Shown piece by piece: positions 1 to 8,944 of a stretch of DNA of 64,000 bases; position 1 is the first letter of the stretch; every line of letters starts with the position of its first letter. The notes under the pieces were generated by a model that was given only the letters and a program-made list of their open reading frames with translations, was not told the DNA's origin and did not search any database. Origin of the DNA: JABSOG01 sp047617105 (GTDB lineage: Bacteria > Pseudomonadota > Gammaproteobacteria > Enterobacterales > Alteromonadaceae). Position numbers and translations under genes: made by a program. The DNA is taken from assembly GCA_047617105.1 (NCBI GenBank), contig JBLGCB010000001.1:1-64000 (forward strand), written 5' to 3'.

Positions 1-171
1 GAATTAAAGATTTCTGGCAAGGTCTCAGGCGGCGACGGCAATGTCGAAGCGTTTTGTAAAAAGCTGTGGGGATTACTTTATTTCAGCGCCGAACTGCTGT
101 CATGGGGACCTTTATATGAGTTCGAGCAGACGTTTTATGAATACGCCAGCCCAAGTTGGCAAGCACTATAA
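1..171 (+). CDS. C-terminal end of an unrecognised protein (partial)
   Basis: Frame 1 is open from the window edge to a TAA at 169-171, giving 56 residues of a C-terminus whose start lies outside the window. The tail is rich in aromatic residues (Trp, Tyr, Phe) and ends in SWQAL. A terminator-like hairpin follows about 20 bases after the stop, which supports it as a real gene end. No family was recognised and no function is proposed. Confidence 0.55.
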   Translation, partial: ELKISGKVSGGDGNVEAFCKKLWGLLYFSAELLSWGPLYEFEQTFYEYASPSWQAL

Positions 172-190
172 GTTACTACTAAATATCACC

Positions 191-227
191 GATCACCTCC
201 CGACACTTTAGTGCCGGGTCGGTGATC
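191..227 (+). terminator. hairpin after the partial gene
   Basis: GATCACC (191-197) pairs with GGTGATC (221-227), and CCCGACAC (199-206) pairs with GTGCCGGG (211-218) with one mismatch around a TTTA loop. No T-tract follows, so it is terminator-like rather than a classical intrinsic terminator. Confidence 0.4.
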
Positions 228-285
228 ACCCAGACACCATCGTTGTTGGTAAGTTTTTACCAGAGAATGTCAAAAGAGAATCACC

Positions 286-1932
286 ATGAAAAAACTGTTG
301 TTAGCCCTCGTATTATCGCTTATTGCACTACCGGGCATTTATCTTGTCTCCAATGCCCAGGGCATTTCTGAATCTATTTTCCATCCACTGGACGATGATG
401 AACAAACCCCAGCCATCACGCTAGCGTCTGAGCTAACACTTGAATTGGCACCAAAACAAATCAGCTATCGATTTTTGATTGAAACCCAAATGCAGCTGCC
501 ACCACAAAAGCAGCGCAATAACTCGACCTTTAGCGGGTTTATCAGCCTGAAAAAACACGCTAACGGTACCCTTTGGTATGGCCAAATTCTCGATGCCCGC
601 TTGAAGCAAAATAACCACCAGCAACAATGGTCACAACCGATTTATTTTATCACCGACCATAACAACTTTGTGTTCACCGACATCGACTTTTTAGCCTTAC
701 CCCAAGGTCATCCCGGCCACGCCATCCTTTATGTGTTACAACAACTGTCTTATCAAACCCACAGCCCTTTGTTGATTCATCAAGCCATGGTATCGACCAA
801 ATACCGTTATCAACAAACCGACCGTCAGGTCAGCAGGATAGCACTAGAAAAACAATTTAATCGCCCTGAGTTTGAACACCAACTCAAAGATGCCAAAGAA
901 CACTGGCAACTGAACTTGCTGGATAATAATTGGCCCGCACAATTGCGCTTTGTTCATCATCATGACTATCAAAATCAGCACGCCGAGGCCGCTGCAACCA
1001 GCATTGTTCAGGTCAGCCAAAAAGTCACCCTAGACGTACATCAACTTAACCCCCAATGGCCGCTAGACAAATTCAGCGCCAATGCCAATGCCTTACTAGC
1101 GGTTAACCACCCAGTGGCAGCGACTGATACCCTTGATATCACTGATGCCGCCAGCCTTAACGCCGCACTGCAACAACTGGCCCAGTCGAGTGATAAACAG
1201 TTGGCAAAAATCATTGGTCAGTACTTACTGGCTCATTATTCTGACAGCGATATTGTCAATCTGATTAATGGCCAAAACCCCCAGAGTACTCTAGCCTCGC
1301 TGATCATTTACGCGATTCAAAAAGTCGCCAATTTTGACGCCGAAGTGATGCTTGGCCAACTGTTTGATCACCCGCAACTCACCGATATCAACAAACAACG
1401 AGTAGTGATGTCGATGGGCCGCTTTGAAAACGCCAGTGCGCAAACGCTGAATAACCTAACCAACATCACCGACCATGACTCTGCCACTTTGGCCAATACC
1501 GCATTGCTCAGCATTGGCAGCCTGGCCAAATTCAGCCAATCACAACAAGCAGCAGTCGAAGACTTTCTTGCCAGTAAGCTCACACAAGCCAGTCATAAAG
1601 CGGTGACCATCACCGCGATTAAAAACAGCGGCAGTAAAACCTTTAACCCACAAGTTGAACAGATGTTGGGCCATCACCAAGCAGCCGTAAACGTCGCTGC
1701 CATCAAATTACTGGCCAAAGACCACTCCTACCAAAATAGGCTGGTTGAGTTTGTCGTCAACAGCGGCCAGCTCAAGTCAATTACCGCACTGCGCACCTCG
1801 CTGTCAAACCAAGGACTAACCCTGACTAATGGCCAAAAAAGCCTGATTGAAATTGCACTGCAACAAGCTTCTCATCCGGTAATCAAACAGCAACTGATGA
1901 ATTTGTTGCAGCTTGATCAACAAAGTTGGTAA
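286..1932 (+). CDS. exported HEAT-repeat-like protein
   Basis: 548 residues. The N-terminus (MKKLLLALVLSLIALPGIYL) is a typical Sec signal peptide, so the protein should be exported to the periplasm or beyond. Residues about 30-270 are predicted beta-rich. The C-terminal half, about 285-548, is a run of amphipathic helices with Ala/Leu spacing (for example around VVMSMGRFENASAQTLNNL) that looks like HEAT-type repeats. The combination resembles bacterial proteins with a vitellogenin/lipoprotein N-terminal-like fold, but this is a weak impression from helix pattern only. A GAGA purine stretch precedes the ATG. It stands alone, with 250 bases before the next gene. Function unknown. Confidence 0.8.
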   Translation: MKKLLLALVLSLIALPGIYLVSNAQGISESIFHPLDDDEQTPAITLASELTLELAPKQISYRFLIETQMQLPPQKQRNNSTFSGFISLKKHANGTLWYGQILDARLKQNNHQQQWSQPIYFITDHNNFVFTDIDFLALPQGHPGHAILYVLQQLSYQTHSPLLIHQAMVSTKYRYQQTDRQVSRIALEKQFNRPEFEHQLKDAKEHWQLNLLDNNWPAQLRFVHHHDYQNQHAEAAATSIVQVSQKVTLDVHQLNPQWPLDKFSANANALLAVNHPVAATDTLDITDAASLNAALQQLAQSSDKQLAKIIGQYLLAHYSDSDIVNLINGQNPQSTLASLIIYAIQKVANFDAEVMLGQLFDHPQLTDINKQRVVMSMGRFENASAQTLNNLTNITDHDSATLANTALLSIGSLAKFSQSQQAAVEDFLASKLTQASHKAVTITAIKNSGSKTFNPQVEQMLGHHQAAVNVAAIKLLAKDHSYQNRLVEFVVNSGQLKSITALRTSLSNQGLTLTNGQKSLIEIALQQASHPVIKQQLMNLLQLDQQSW

Positions 1933-2070
1933 CTGTTATTACCCTCATTATGGTGGTGCGCATAGATAGCGTCAACGTGTCGCACTACCCCTTTATCGAA
2001 CTGCTTGCTTCAATCGTTAAACCCTGTATGCTAATCCTAACAAATACAGGCGGAACACCGTTTATACCTG

Positions 2071-2140
2071 TAAGAAAGGCCTGCCTATGACTGCAAGGTT
2101 ACGCGTGGGCATAAAAACCCTGCCCACCCTACGCCATTTC
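2071..2140 (+). repeat. dispersed repeat, copy A
   Basis: Shares the ordered blocks AAGAAAGGCCTG, TATGACTGCAAG, ACGCGTGGGC and CCACCCTACGCC with copies at 8674-8800 and 11986-12054. The GCGTGGG and CCCTACGC ends can pair. It lies in the leader of the ABC exporter gene and supplies the in-frame upstream ATG (2087) that I reject as start. Confidence 0.7.
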
Positions 2141-2182
2141 ATAGAAATTTTCGGCCAAGCCAAATCAACCCTAAGGACTGTT

Positions 2183-3976
2183 ATGCGTCGTCATGGCACT
2201 GCCAATATAGACCCCGATTATAAATTTGATATGTCGGTGCTAAAGTTATTCTTACCCTACCTCAAAGCCCATCGCGGCCGTGTGGCCCTAGCGTTGTCCT
2301 TTATGATGCTGGCCAAAGTCGCCAGTGTTGGTTTGCCTTTTATTCTTAAATATATCGTCGATGACCTAACCCCCGGTTTATCGACCACCGCCACAGCAAT
2401 GGCGGTGCCCATCGCGCTGGTCATTGCTTATGGTTCGGTGCGCTTTGCCAATGTGCTGTTTGGCGAAATTCGCGATACCTTATTTGGCCGCGTCACTGAG
2501 CGCATCATCCGCAAAATTGCCCTCAATGTGTTTAATCATTTACATAAACTCGACCTCGATTTTCACCTCGACCGCAAAACCGGCGGCCTATCCAGAGACA
2601 TAGAACGAGGCACCACTGGCATTAGCTTTTTAATGCGCTTTATGATTTTTAATATCGTGCCCACCTTAATGGAAATCACCATGGTGGTTGCTCTACTGTT
2701 CTATAACTACGGTTATGGTTTTGCGGTTATTATTGTCATATCGGTGGTCAGTTATGTCTCTTATTCAATCTACGCCACCGAATGGCGCACCCGCTATATT
2801 CGTGAGGCCAATGAGGCCGACTCCAGCTCTAGCACTCAGGCCATCGATAGCCTGCTCAACTTTGAAACCGTTAAATACTTTAATAATGAACAATTCGAGG
2901 CCAATCGTTTTGATAAAGGACTGGCCGCATTAGAAGCAGCCAAACGCAAAAACCGTCTATCGCTGTTTGTCCTCAACGGTGGCCAAGCATTGATAATCGC
3001 CGTTGCTATCACCGCCATGATGGCACTGGCCGCCACCCACGTCAGCGAAGGCATTATGACCTTAGGCGATTTTGTGCTGATCAACGCCTTTATGATGCAA
3101 ATATTTATGCCACTCAACTTCCTCGGTTTTGTCTATCGCGAAATCAAAGGCTCACTGGCCAATATCGAACGTTTATTTAAGCTGTTAGAGAAGCAACCCA
3201 ATATCGTCGACACTACCGATGCTAAAGCATTAGTGGTTGAAGCGGGTGCTATCGAATTTGATCAACTGTGTTTTGCCTATCGTCCCGACAGGCCCATTTT
3301 GAAAAATATCAGCTTTACCATTGGTCCCGGTGAAAAGGTCGCGGTGGTGGGCCCCAGTGGGGCTGGTAAATCGACCCTGGCCAAATTATTGTTTCGTTTT
3401 TACGATAGCAGTAGCGGCGATATTATTATCGACGGGCAAAAAGTCAAACAACTGACCCAGGCATCTTTACGCCAGGCCATTGGTGTGGTGCCTCAAGATA
3501 CGGTGTTATTTAATGACAGTATTTTTGAAAATGTGCGTTATGGTCGTCCTGACGCCAGTGACGATGAAGTCAAAGAGGCCATTAAACTGGCCCACTTAGG
3601 TGACTTTATTAGCGCATTACCCGATGGTGCCAGTACCACGGTAGGCGAACGCGGATTGAAACTCTCAGGCGGCGAAAAACAACGGGTGGCGATTGCCCGC
3701 ACCATCTTAAAACGACCACCGATTTTAATCTTTGACGAGGCAACATCCTCATTAGACAGCCATTCTGAGCAAGCAATATTAGCGGCGATAGAAGACATTG
3801 CCCAGAATCATACCTCACTGGTGATTGCCCACCGATTATCGACCATTATCGATGCCGATAAGATCATTGTTCTGGTGGCCGGAGAAGTGGCTGAACAGGG
3901 CACGCATCAGCAATTATTGGCCCAGCAAGGCCATTACGCCAATTTATGGCAGGTGCAACAACAAAATGCCGAATGA
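2183..3976 (+). CDS. ABC exporter, Atm1/HMT1-type fused permease-ATPase
   Basis: 597 residues from the chosen ATG at 2183, which has AAGGA about 6 bases upstream. An earlier in-frame ATG at 2087 falls inside a dispersed repeat and would add an unconserved leader. The N-terminal half is a six-helix ABC exporter domain. The C-terminal half carries Walker A (GPSGAGKS), a Q-loop (VVPQDTVLF), the ABC signature (LSGGEKQRVA), Walker B (ILIFDEATSSLD) and a switch His (VIAHRLST). The sequence style matches the Atm1/HMT1 class, half-transporters acting as homodimers in the inner membrane and often linked to export of glutathione-related or metal-sulfur compounds. The actual substrate cannot be read from sequence. 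No partner genes adjoin it. Confidence 0.9.
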   Translation: MRRHGTANIDPDYKFDMSVLKLFLPYLKAHRGRVALALSFMMLAKVASVGLPFILKYIVDDLTPGLSTTATAMAVPIALVIAYGSVRFANVLFGEIRDTLFGRVTERIIRKIALNVFNHLHKLDLDFHLDRKTGGLSRDIERGTTGISFLMRFMIFNIVPTLMEITMVVALLFYNYGYGFAVIIVISVVSYVSYSIYATEWRTRYIREANEADSSSSTQAIDSLLNFETVKYFNNEQFEANRFDKGLAALEAAKRKNRLSLFVLNGGQALIIAVAITAMMALAATHVSEGIMTLGDFVLINAFMMQIFMPLNFLGFVYREIKGSLANIERLFKLLEKQPNIVDTTDAKALVVEAGAIEFDQLCFAYRPDRPILKNISFTIGPGEKVAVVGPSGAGKSTLAKLLFRFYDSSSGDIIIDGQKVKQLTQASLRQAIGVVPQDTVLFNDSIFENVRYGRPDASDDEVKEAIKLAHLGDFISALPDGASTTVGERGLKLSGGEKQRVAIARTILKRPPILIFDEATSSLDSHSEQAILAAIEDIAQNHTSLVIAHRLSTIIDADKIIVLVAGEVAEQGTHQQLLAQQGHYANLWQVQQQNAE

Positions 3977-4126
3977 ACCAGCGAATGAATAATAACCGTA
4001 ACTAAAAAACAAGCCAATAGAACCATCAAATAGACAGTGTAAATGAGCATAAAACGACTATAGTTATTTACAAGCATTCAAACTATAGCGGTCTTATGTC
4101 ACTTTAAAGAAACGTTACCAACAATA

Positions 4127-7100
4127 ATGAAGGATAGCAACATCAACAAGATGAATCTTCTAACACCATCTACCAGTCGAATATTGCCCTTGGTAAAAAA
4201 CGGATTTGGCCAGATTGGCGGGCTGATCCTCACACTCTGGTTGCTGTTATTTGCCAGTTCGGGGTTGGCAAAATCTTATTACAGCATGGTCGAAAACATA
4301 TCGGTCGATCAGGGGTTACCCGATTCTACCGTTTTTTCCTTAGCCAAAGATCAGACCGGCTTTTTATGGATTGGTATGCCAACCGCACTGGCTCGTTACG
4401 ACGGTTATCAATTTCGCACTTTCAGTAAAAATAGCAAAGAAGACTCACCATTAGTGCTCGACGGTGCCGCCAATATTTTTATCGACTCACGCCAACGAAT
4501 ATGGATTGGCAGCTGGGGAGAAGGGCTGGCGTTGTATGATCGTAATATGACCTTAATTGGCTACTTTCGCCATAACAAAGAAGACCCCGAGTCCATCGGC
4601 AGCAATCTGATTCAAACCATTTTCGAAGACAGTGATGGCGATATCTGGGTCGGCACCAACGGCGGCGGATTAGCCCTTTATCAAGAAAAAACTCAGTCCT
4701 TTATCAGCTATCGTCATAATCCACGGGCCAAAAGCAGCCTTAGCCATAACCGGGTTTGGAGCATCACCGAAACCGCCAAAGGGGTGATTTGGATAGCCAC
4801 CAGTGATGGCCTCAATAAATTGAACAAAAAGATGCCTGGTCGATTCAGTCATTACAAACACAACCCCAAAGTCAGCACTTCACTGAACCACGTGCTAGTG
4901 CGCAGTTTACTGGCCGACAAAGATGGTAATTTGTGGGTCGGCACCGAAGCCGGGTTTGGCCGTTTTGATACCACCTCTAAGCATTTCACCGAAATTAACC
5001 TGTCGCCGTCAAAAGAGCCAGAACCCGTCAGCCGAATGATTGAAGATCCCAATGGTAGCATTTGGATAGGCACCAAAAGAGGGGTATTTCGTTATGAACC
5101 CAACAAGCCACAGTTAACCCCACTGGCCAATGAAAGTCATTTCCAACTTTTCCCTCATAATGATATTCGCGATATGTTAATTGATAATTCCGGGGTATTA
5201 TGGCTGGCAACCCGCTATGCCGGGCTAATCAAAGTGAATCTGGCCTCAAACCGTTTTTCTTATTACCCCGATTATACAGATGATCAAAAAGTGGATAACC
5301 TCATCAACAAAGTCCACGTCATACATACAGATCAACGAGGCACCGTGTGGATGGGTATCGGAGACAAATTATTAAAGATGAATACTCAAACCAAGGCTAT
5401 CACTCGAGTCAAATCGCCCAAAAAACTGGGCGCACTTCGGGTCAGGGGGATCGCCGAAACCACATCCGGTAAGTTATGGTTTGGCGGTACTTTTGGACTA
5501 CTATCCCTAGATCCACAGAGCAATACTTTTACTGACGAAAGTGAACTGCTGGCTGACCAGAAAATTAAGCTAGTGCGAACCATAAAGGTCGATGCGAAAG
5601 ACAACTTATGGGTAGGCTTAGCCCATGAAGGTTTGGTCAAAATTTCACCTGAACGAGAAGTCAGCCACTACCAACATAACCCCGATGAACCGAATTCGAT
5701 CAGCGGCAATGCGATTTTCACCTTGTTTATTGATAAACAACAACGCCTGTGGATTGGCACTGCTGGCTCTGGGGTCAGCCGCTATAATCGCCAAACCAAT
5801 AATTTTACCCGCTATATCGCCGACAGTCGTCAACCGTGTAGCCTAAGTGATAATGTCATCAATACCATCTATCAATCTCAAGATGGTCAGATGTGGTTTG
5901 GTACCCCCAAATCATTAGACAGGCTAGATGAAAACCTTGCCCAGTTTGTCCACTATGGCCCTAATGATGGCCTGATCAACAGCCATATCAAAGGCATTAT
6001 CGAGGATGATCTCGGTGACTTATGGATCAGCACAGACAACGGTTTGTCACAATTCAATCACTCATTGCAGACCTTCACCAACTTCAGCCAACGAGACAGT
6101 CTGCAAAATGATCAGTTCCTGCCCAGCTCGGTGGCCAAAAGCCATAGCGGTCAACTCTATTTTGGTGGTAATCGCGGCGTACATGAAGTGATGCCATCTC
6201 AAGTTCAAGTCAAGAAACAAGCTCCAACCGTGGTGATCACCGATGTCTGGATTGATGACAAAGCGATCGAACGCCTCACCTTTGACGGCAACACCCCGTT
6301 AATTCTCAATCACTCGGTGAAGAGCCTGCGTTTTCGTTATGCTGCGCTGGATTTTCAGCGCGCAGGCAAAAATCGCTATTCTTACCAATTTGAGGGCCTT
6401 GATGACGTTTGGCATGGCCCCAGTGAAAATCGAATGGTGGTATTTACCAACTTAAGCCCAGGAAAATATAATTTTGCCGTCAGAGGCAGCAACCGCAATG
6501 GCCAATGGGATTCTAAAAGTTACAGCTTACCCGTCACGGTATTGCCCCCTTGGTGGCAGCTATGGTGGTTTAGAGTCGTGATGGCGGTGGTGTTTATGAT
6601 TGGGCTTTATGGCTGGAATCGCTTCCGCCTGCTCACTATCGCTGGCAACAAAAAACTAATTGAAGTGGAAGTTGCGGTCCGCACTTCGCAAATTTATTTG
6701 CAAAAAGATGAATTGATTGAAGAACATCATCAACTTGAAAAACGGGCAAAGGCGATGCTCGCTGAAAATAAAGAGCTAACCCAATCGCTAGAGAAAAATG
6801 CCGAATACCAAAAGCAACAGATGGAAGAGCAAAAAATGGCTGCATTGGGTTCGATGGTGGCCAGTATTTCTCATGAAATTAATACCCCGATAGGCTTGGG
6901 GATCACCGCCACCAGCCTGATGCAAGATCGCTTGGCAGAATTAAAAATCTCGTTTGCCGATGAGAAACTCTCTGCCAAACAGTTAAAAACCTATTTAAAC
7001 GAAGGTGAAGAATCTCTAGCGATTATTTATCGTAATTTAGAGCGGGCAGCAGATATGATCCGCAGCTTCAAACAGGTATCGGTCGACCAGTCTAAAGAAG

Positions 7101-7624
7101 AAAGTCGCACTTTTGGCATGTTGCAACTGATTAACGAAGTGCTGTTTTCAATGCAGACAGAGCTCAATAAAGTTCGCCATCAGGTAGAAGTCATTTGCGA
7201 TAATAACATTCGAATTAAAAGCAAACCCGGCCCGCTAAATCAGATCCTCATCAACTTAATCACCAATTCACTAACCCACGCCTTTGATGGCATTGAAAAA
7301 GGCCTGATGACCATTCAGGTGACCATCTCAGGCAACCACTGCCAGTTGGTTTACCGCGATAACGGCATTGGGGTTTCTGGCCATATCGAAGAACACCTGT
7401 TTGAACCTTTTGTCAGCAGTAAAAACCAACAAGGTATCAGCGCTGGCAAAGGCGGCACCGGGCTGGGTATGCATTTGGTCTATAAACTGGCCACTCAGGG
7501 ACTTGGCGGCTCTATTACACTCAACAAAGAAGCGGAGTCTGGAATTGAATTCACCGTAGTTTTCCCGGTGATGATCGAAAGTGATGTGCTTAAAGGCCAG
7601 GGCCATGAAAGCCTGTTGATTTAA
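4127..7624 (+). CDS. propeller-type sensor histidine kinase (Reg_prop, Y_Y_Y, HisKA, HATPase)
   Basis: 1165 residues. An N-terminal hydrophobic segment (about residues 25-48) acts as signal or anchor. It is followed by a long series of two-component-regulator propeller repeats with recurring WIGT/LWVGT and GL..Y motifs (about 60-700), then a Y_Y_Y-like beta domain (about 710-800, NGQWD). A transmembrane helix follows (about 810-830), then a coiled coil, a HisKA dimerisation helix with SHEINTP (His916) and a HATPase with an N-box (ITNSLTHAF) and G-box (GTGLGMHLV). It should autophosphorylate on His916 in response to a periplasmic ligand bound by the propeller. No response regulator is fused or adjacent, so the partner is elsewhere. 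The start at 4127 has no clear Shine-Dalgarno; ATG 4151 is an alternative. Confidence 0.9.
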   Translation: MKDSNINKMNLLTPSTSRILPLVKNGFGQIGGLILTLWLLLFASSGLAKSYYSMVENISVDQGLPDSTVFSLAKDQTGFLWIGMPTALARYDGYQFRTFSKNSKEDSPLVLDGAANIFIDSRQRIWIGSWGEGLALYDRNMTLIGYFRHNKEDPESIGSNLIQTIFEDSDGDIWVGTNGGGLALYQEKTQSFISYRHNPRAKSSLSHNRVWSITETAKGVIWIATSDGLNKLNKKMPGRFSHYKHNPKVSTSLNHVLVRSLLADKDGNLWVGTEAGFGRFDTTSKHFTEINLSPSKEPEPVSRMIEDPNGSIWIGTKRGVFRYEPNKPQLTPLANESHFQLFPHNDIRDMLIDNSGVLWLATRYAGLIKVNLASNRFSYYPDYTDDQKVDNLINKVHVIHTDQRGTVWMGIGDKLLKMNTQTKAITRVKSPKKLGALRVRGIAETTSGKLWFGGTFGLLSLDPQSNTFTDESELLADQKIKLVRTIKVDAKDNLWVGLAHEGLVKISPEREVSHYQHNPDEPNSISGNAIFTLFIDKQQRLWIGTAGSGVSRYNRQTNNFTRYIADSRQPCSLSDNVINTIYQSQDGQMWFGTPKSLDRLDENLAQFVHYGPNDGLINSHIKGIIEDDLGDLWISTDNGLSQFNHSLQTFTNFSQRDSLQNDQFLPSSVAKSHSGQLYFGGNRGVHEVMPSQVQVKKQAPTVVITDVWIDDKAIERLTFDGNTPLILNHSVKSLRFRYAALDFQRAGKNRYSYQFEGLDDVWHGPSENRMVVFTNLSPGKYNFAVRGSNRNGQWDSKSYSLPVTVLPPWWQLWWFRVVMAVVFMIGLYGWNRFRLLTIAGNKKLIEVEVAVRTSQIYLQKDELIEEHHQLEKRAKAMLAENKELTQSLEKNAEYQKQQMEEQKMAALGSMVASISHEINTPIGLGITATSLMQDRLAELKISFADEKLSAKQLKTYLNEGEESLAIIYRNLERAADMIRSFKQVSVDQSKEESRTFGMLQLINEVLFSMQTELNKVRHQVEVICDNNIRIKSKPGPLNQILINLITNSLTHAFDGIEKGLMTIQVTISGNHCQLVYRDNGIGVSGHIEEHLFEPFVSSKNQQGISAGKGGTGLGMHLVYKLATQGLGGSITLNKEAESGIEFTVVFPVMIESDVLKGQGHESLLI

Positions 7625-7703
7625 GGGTGATGCGCAAAATATCCCGTGTTATGATTGCGACGATAATCCCCTGCCGCTCTCAAATTAATGGGTAATTTTA
7701 AGC

Positions 7704-8639
7704 ATGACAACTTCTAATGTATTAATGGTCCGCCCGGTGGACTTTGCTTTTAACAGCCAGACCGGCGAAGACAATGAATTTCAGCAACAACTGCCGCTAG
7801 ATGAAGCTGTGGTGCGACAACAAGTTTTGCAACAGTTTGAGCAAGCGGTCACTTTACTGCGCTCTTTTGCTATCAATGTGATGGTGCTTGAAAAAGAACC
7901 GCAAGGACAGCAAACCCCCGACGCAATATTCCCCAACAACTGGTTTGCTACTGACAGTCAGGGCAATATCATCCTGTTTCCAATGAAAACGCTCAATCGC
8001 CAATGGGAAGTCAGATCTGAGGCGGCAAAAGCGCTATTGCAACACCACGGCTTTAAGGTTGAGTCAATTATCACCGTAGCTGACCAAGTGCCCGGCCATG
8101 AACCTGCCAATCAAATTCTTGAAGGCACTGGCGCCATGGTGTTTGATCATTCTCACAAACTGGCTTACGCCGCCTTATCTGAGCGCTGCCACCAGGGTTT
8201 ACTCGACCATTATTGCCAGCAAATCGGTTATCGTCCAGTCAGCTTCTCCACCCGCTCCTCCAGTGGTCATCCGGTCTATCACACCAATGTACTGATGAGT
8301 GTCGGCGAAGATTTTGTGGTGTTGTGCAGCCAAAGCATTGTTGACGCCGATCGGGCCGGGGTGATTGACACCATTAAACAATCAGGCAAGCAGCTGATTG
8401 ACATTGATATGGCGCAGATGGAGCAGTATTTTTGCGGCAATATTTTGGAGCTTAAAAGCAGCAGTGGTGAACGGGTTTTGGCCTTATCTGCGCAAGCCTG
8501 GGCCGGTTTTACCCCTCAGCAACAAGCGTTTTTTAATGCCCGAATGAAGATTTGCGCGCCTGATATTAACACCATCGAAACAGTCGGTGGCGGCAGTATG
8601 CGCTGTATGCTGGCCGAGGTGTTTAATCCGGTTTTGTAG
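7704..8639 (+). CDS. ctlX: citrulline utilisation hydrolase CtlX / arginine deiminase-related protein
   Basis: 311 residues, the usual length for this family. The N-terminus has the VRP motif and FPNNWF, followed by the IILFPMKTLNRQWE segment typical of the CtlX/amidinotransferase superfamily. The near-C-terminal GGGSMRCMLAEVF supplies the catalytic Cys, by position Cys301. Family knowledge places these cytosolic guanidine/ureido-modifying hydrolases in arginine/citrulline metabolism; the exact substrate is inferred. The gene starts 79 bases after the propeller kinase and ends upstream of a repeat and a strong bidirectional terminator, so it is probably the last gene of its transcript. Confidence 0.85.
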   Translation: MTTSNVLMVRPVDFAFNSQTGEDNEFQQQLPLDEAVVRQQVLQQFEQAVTLLRSFAINVMVLEKEPQGQQTPDAIFPNNWFATDSQGNIILFPMKTLNRQWEVRSEAAKALLQHHGFKVESIITVADQVPGHEPANQILEGTGAMVFDHSHKLAYAALSERCHQGLLDHYCQQIGYRPVSFSTRSSSGHPVYHTNVLMSVGEDFVVLCSQSIVDADRAGVIDTIKQSGKQLIDIDMAQMEQYFCGNILELKSSSGERVLALSAQAWAGFTPQQQAFFNARMKICAPDINTIETVGGGSMRCMLAEVFNPVL

Positions 8640-8673
8640 GATGTGTGGTGTGTGGGCAAGAACGTGGCCACCT

Positions 8674-8800
8674 TAAGAAAGGCCTGTCTTTGGCTTAGAG
8701 GTCACGCGTGGGGCGAAGGGGTAAGAAAGCGAATACGTGGAGCTTTAGTACCCCTGAGGTGGAGGCAGAATGCCGACAGGGAAACGTGACCACCCTACGT
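8674..8800 (+). repeat. dispersed repeat, copy B (interrupted)
   Basis: Begins with TAAGAAAGGCCTGTCT and continues GTCACGCGTGGG, then about 60 bases of extra sequence, then AACGTGACCACCCTACG. The outer blocks match copies A and C in order, so this copy appears to carry an internal insertion. Confidence 0.65.
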
Positions 8801-8813
8801 CCATCCCATATAG

Positions 8814-8853
8814 AAAAAAACCGATTTATCCCAGGGGGTAAATCGGTTTTTTT
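8814..8853. terminator. bidirectional intrinsic terminator
   Basis: CCGATTTA (8821-8828) and TAAATCGG (8839-8846) form the stem, flanked by seven A (8814-8820) and seven T (8847-8853). It can terminate both ctlX from the left and the M4 protease gene from the right. Confidence 0.9.
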
Positions 8854-8944
8854 AATGCGTGTTGTTTAAATTCAGTGCCTGGCTCGCTTTCCCTGCAAGC
8901 CTGCGACACCAAACCTAATCATTTCACCAATAGGTGTAACGTAT

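Noticed and set aside
2087..2182. N-terminal extension of the ABC exporter
   Set aside because: It lies in a dispersed repeat, and a better start with AAGGA occurs at 2183.
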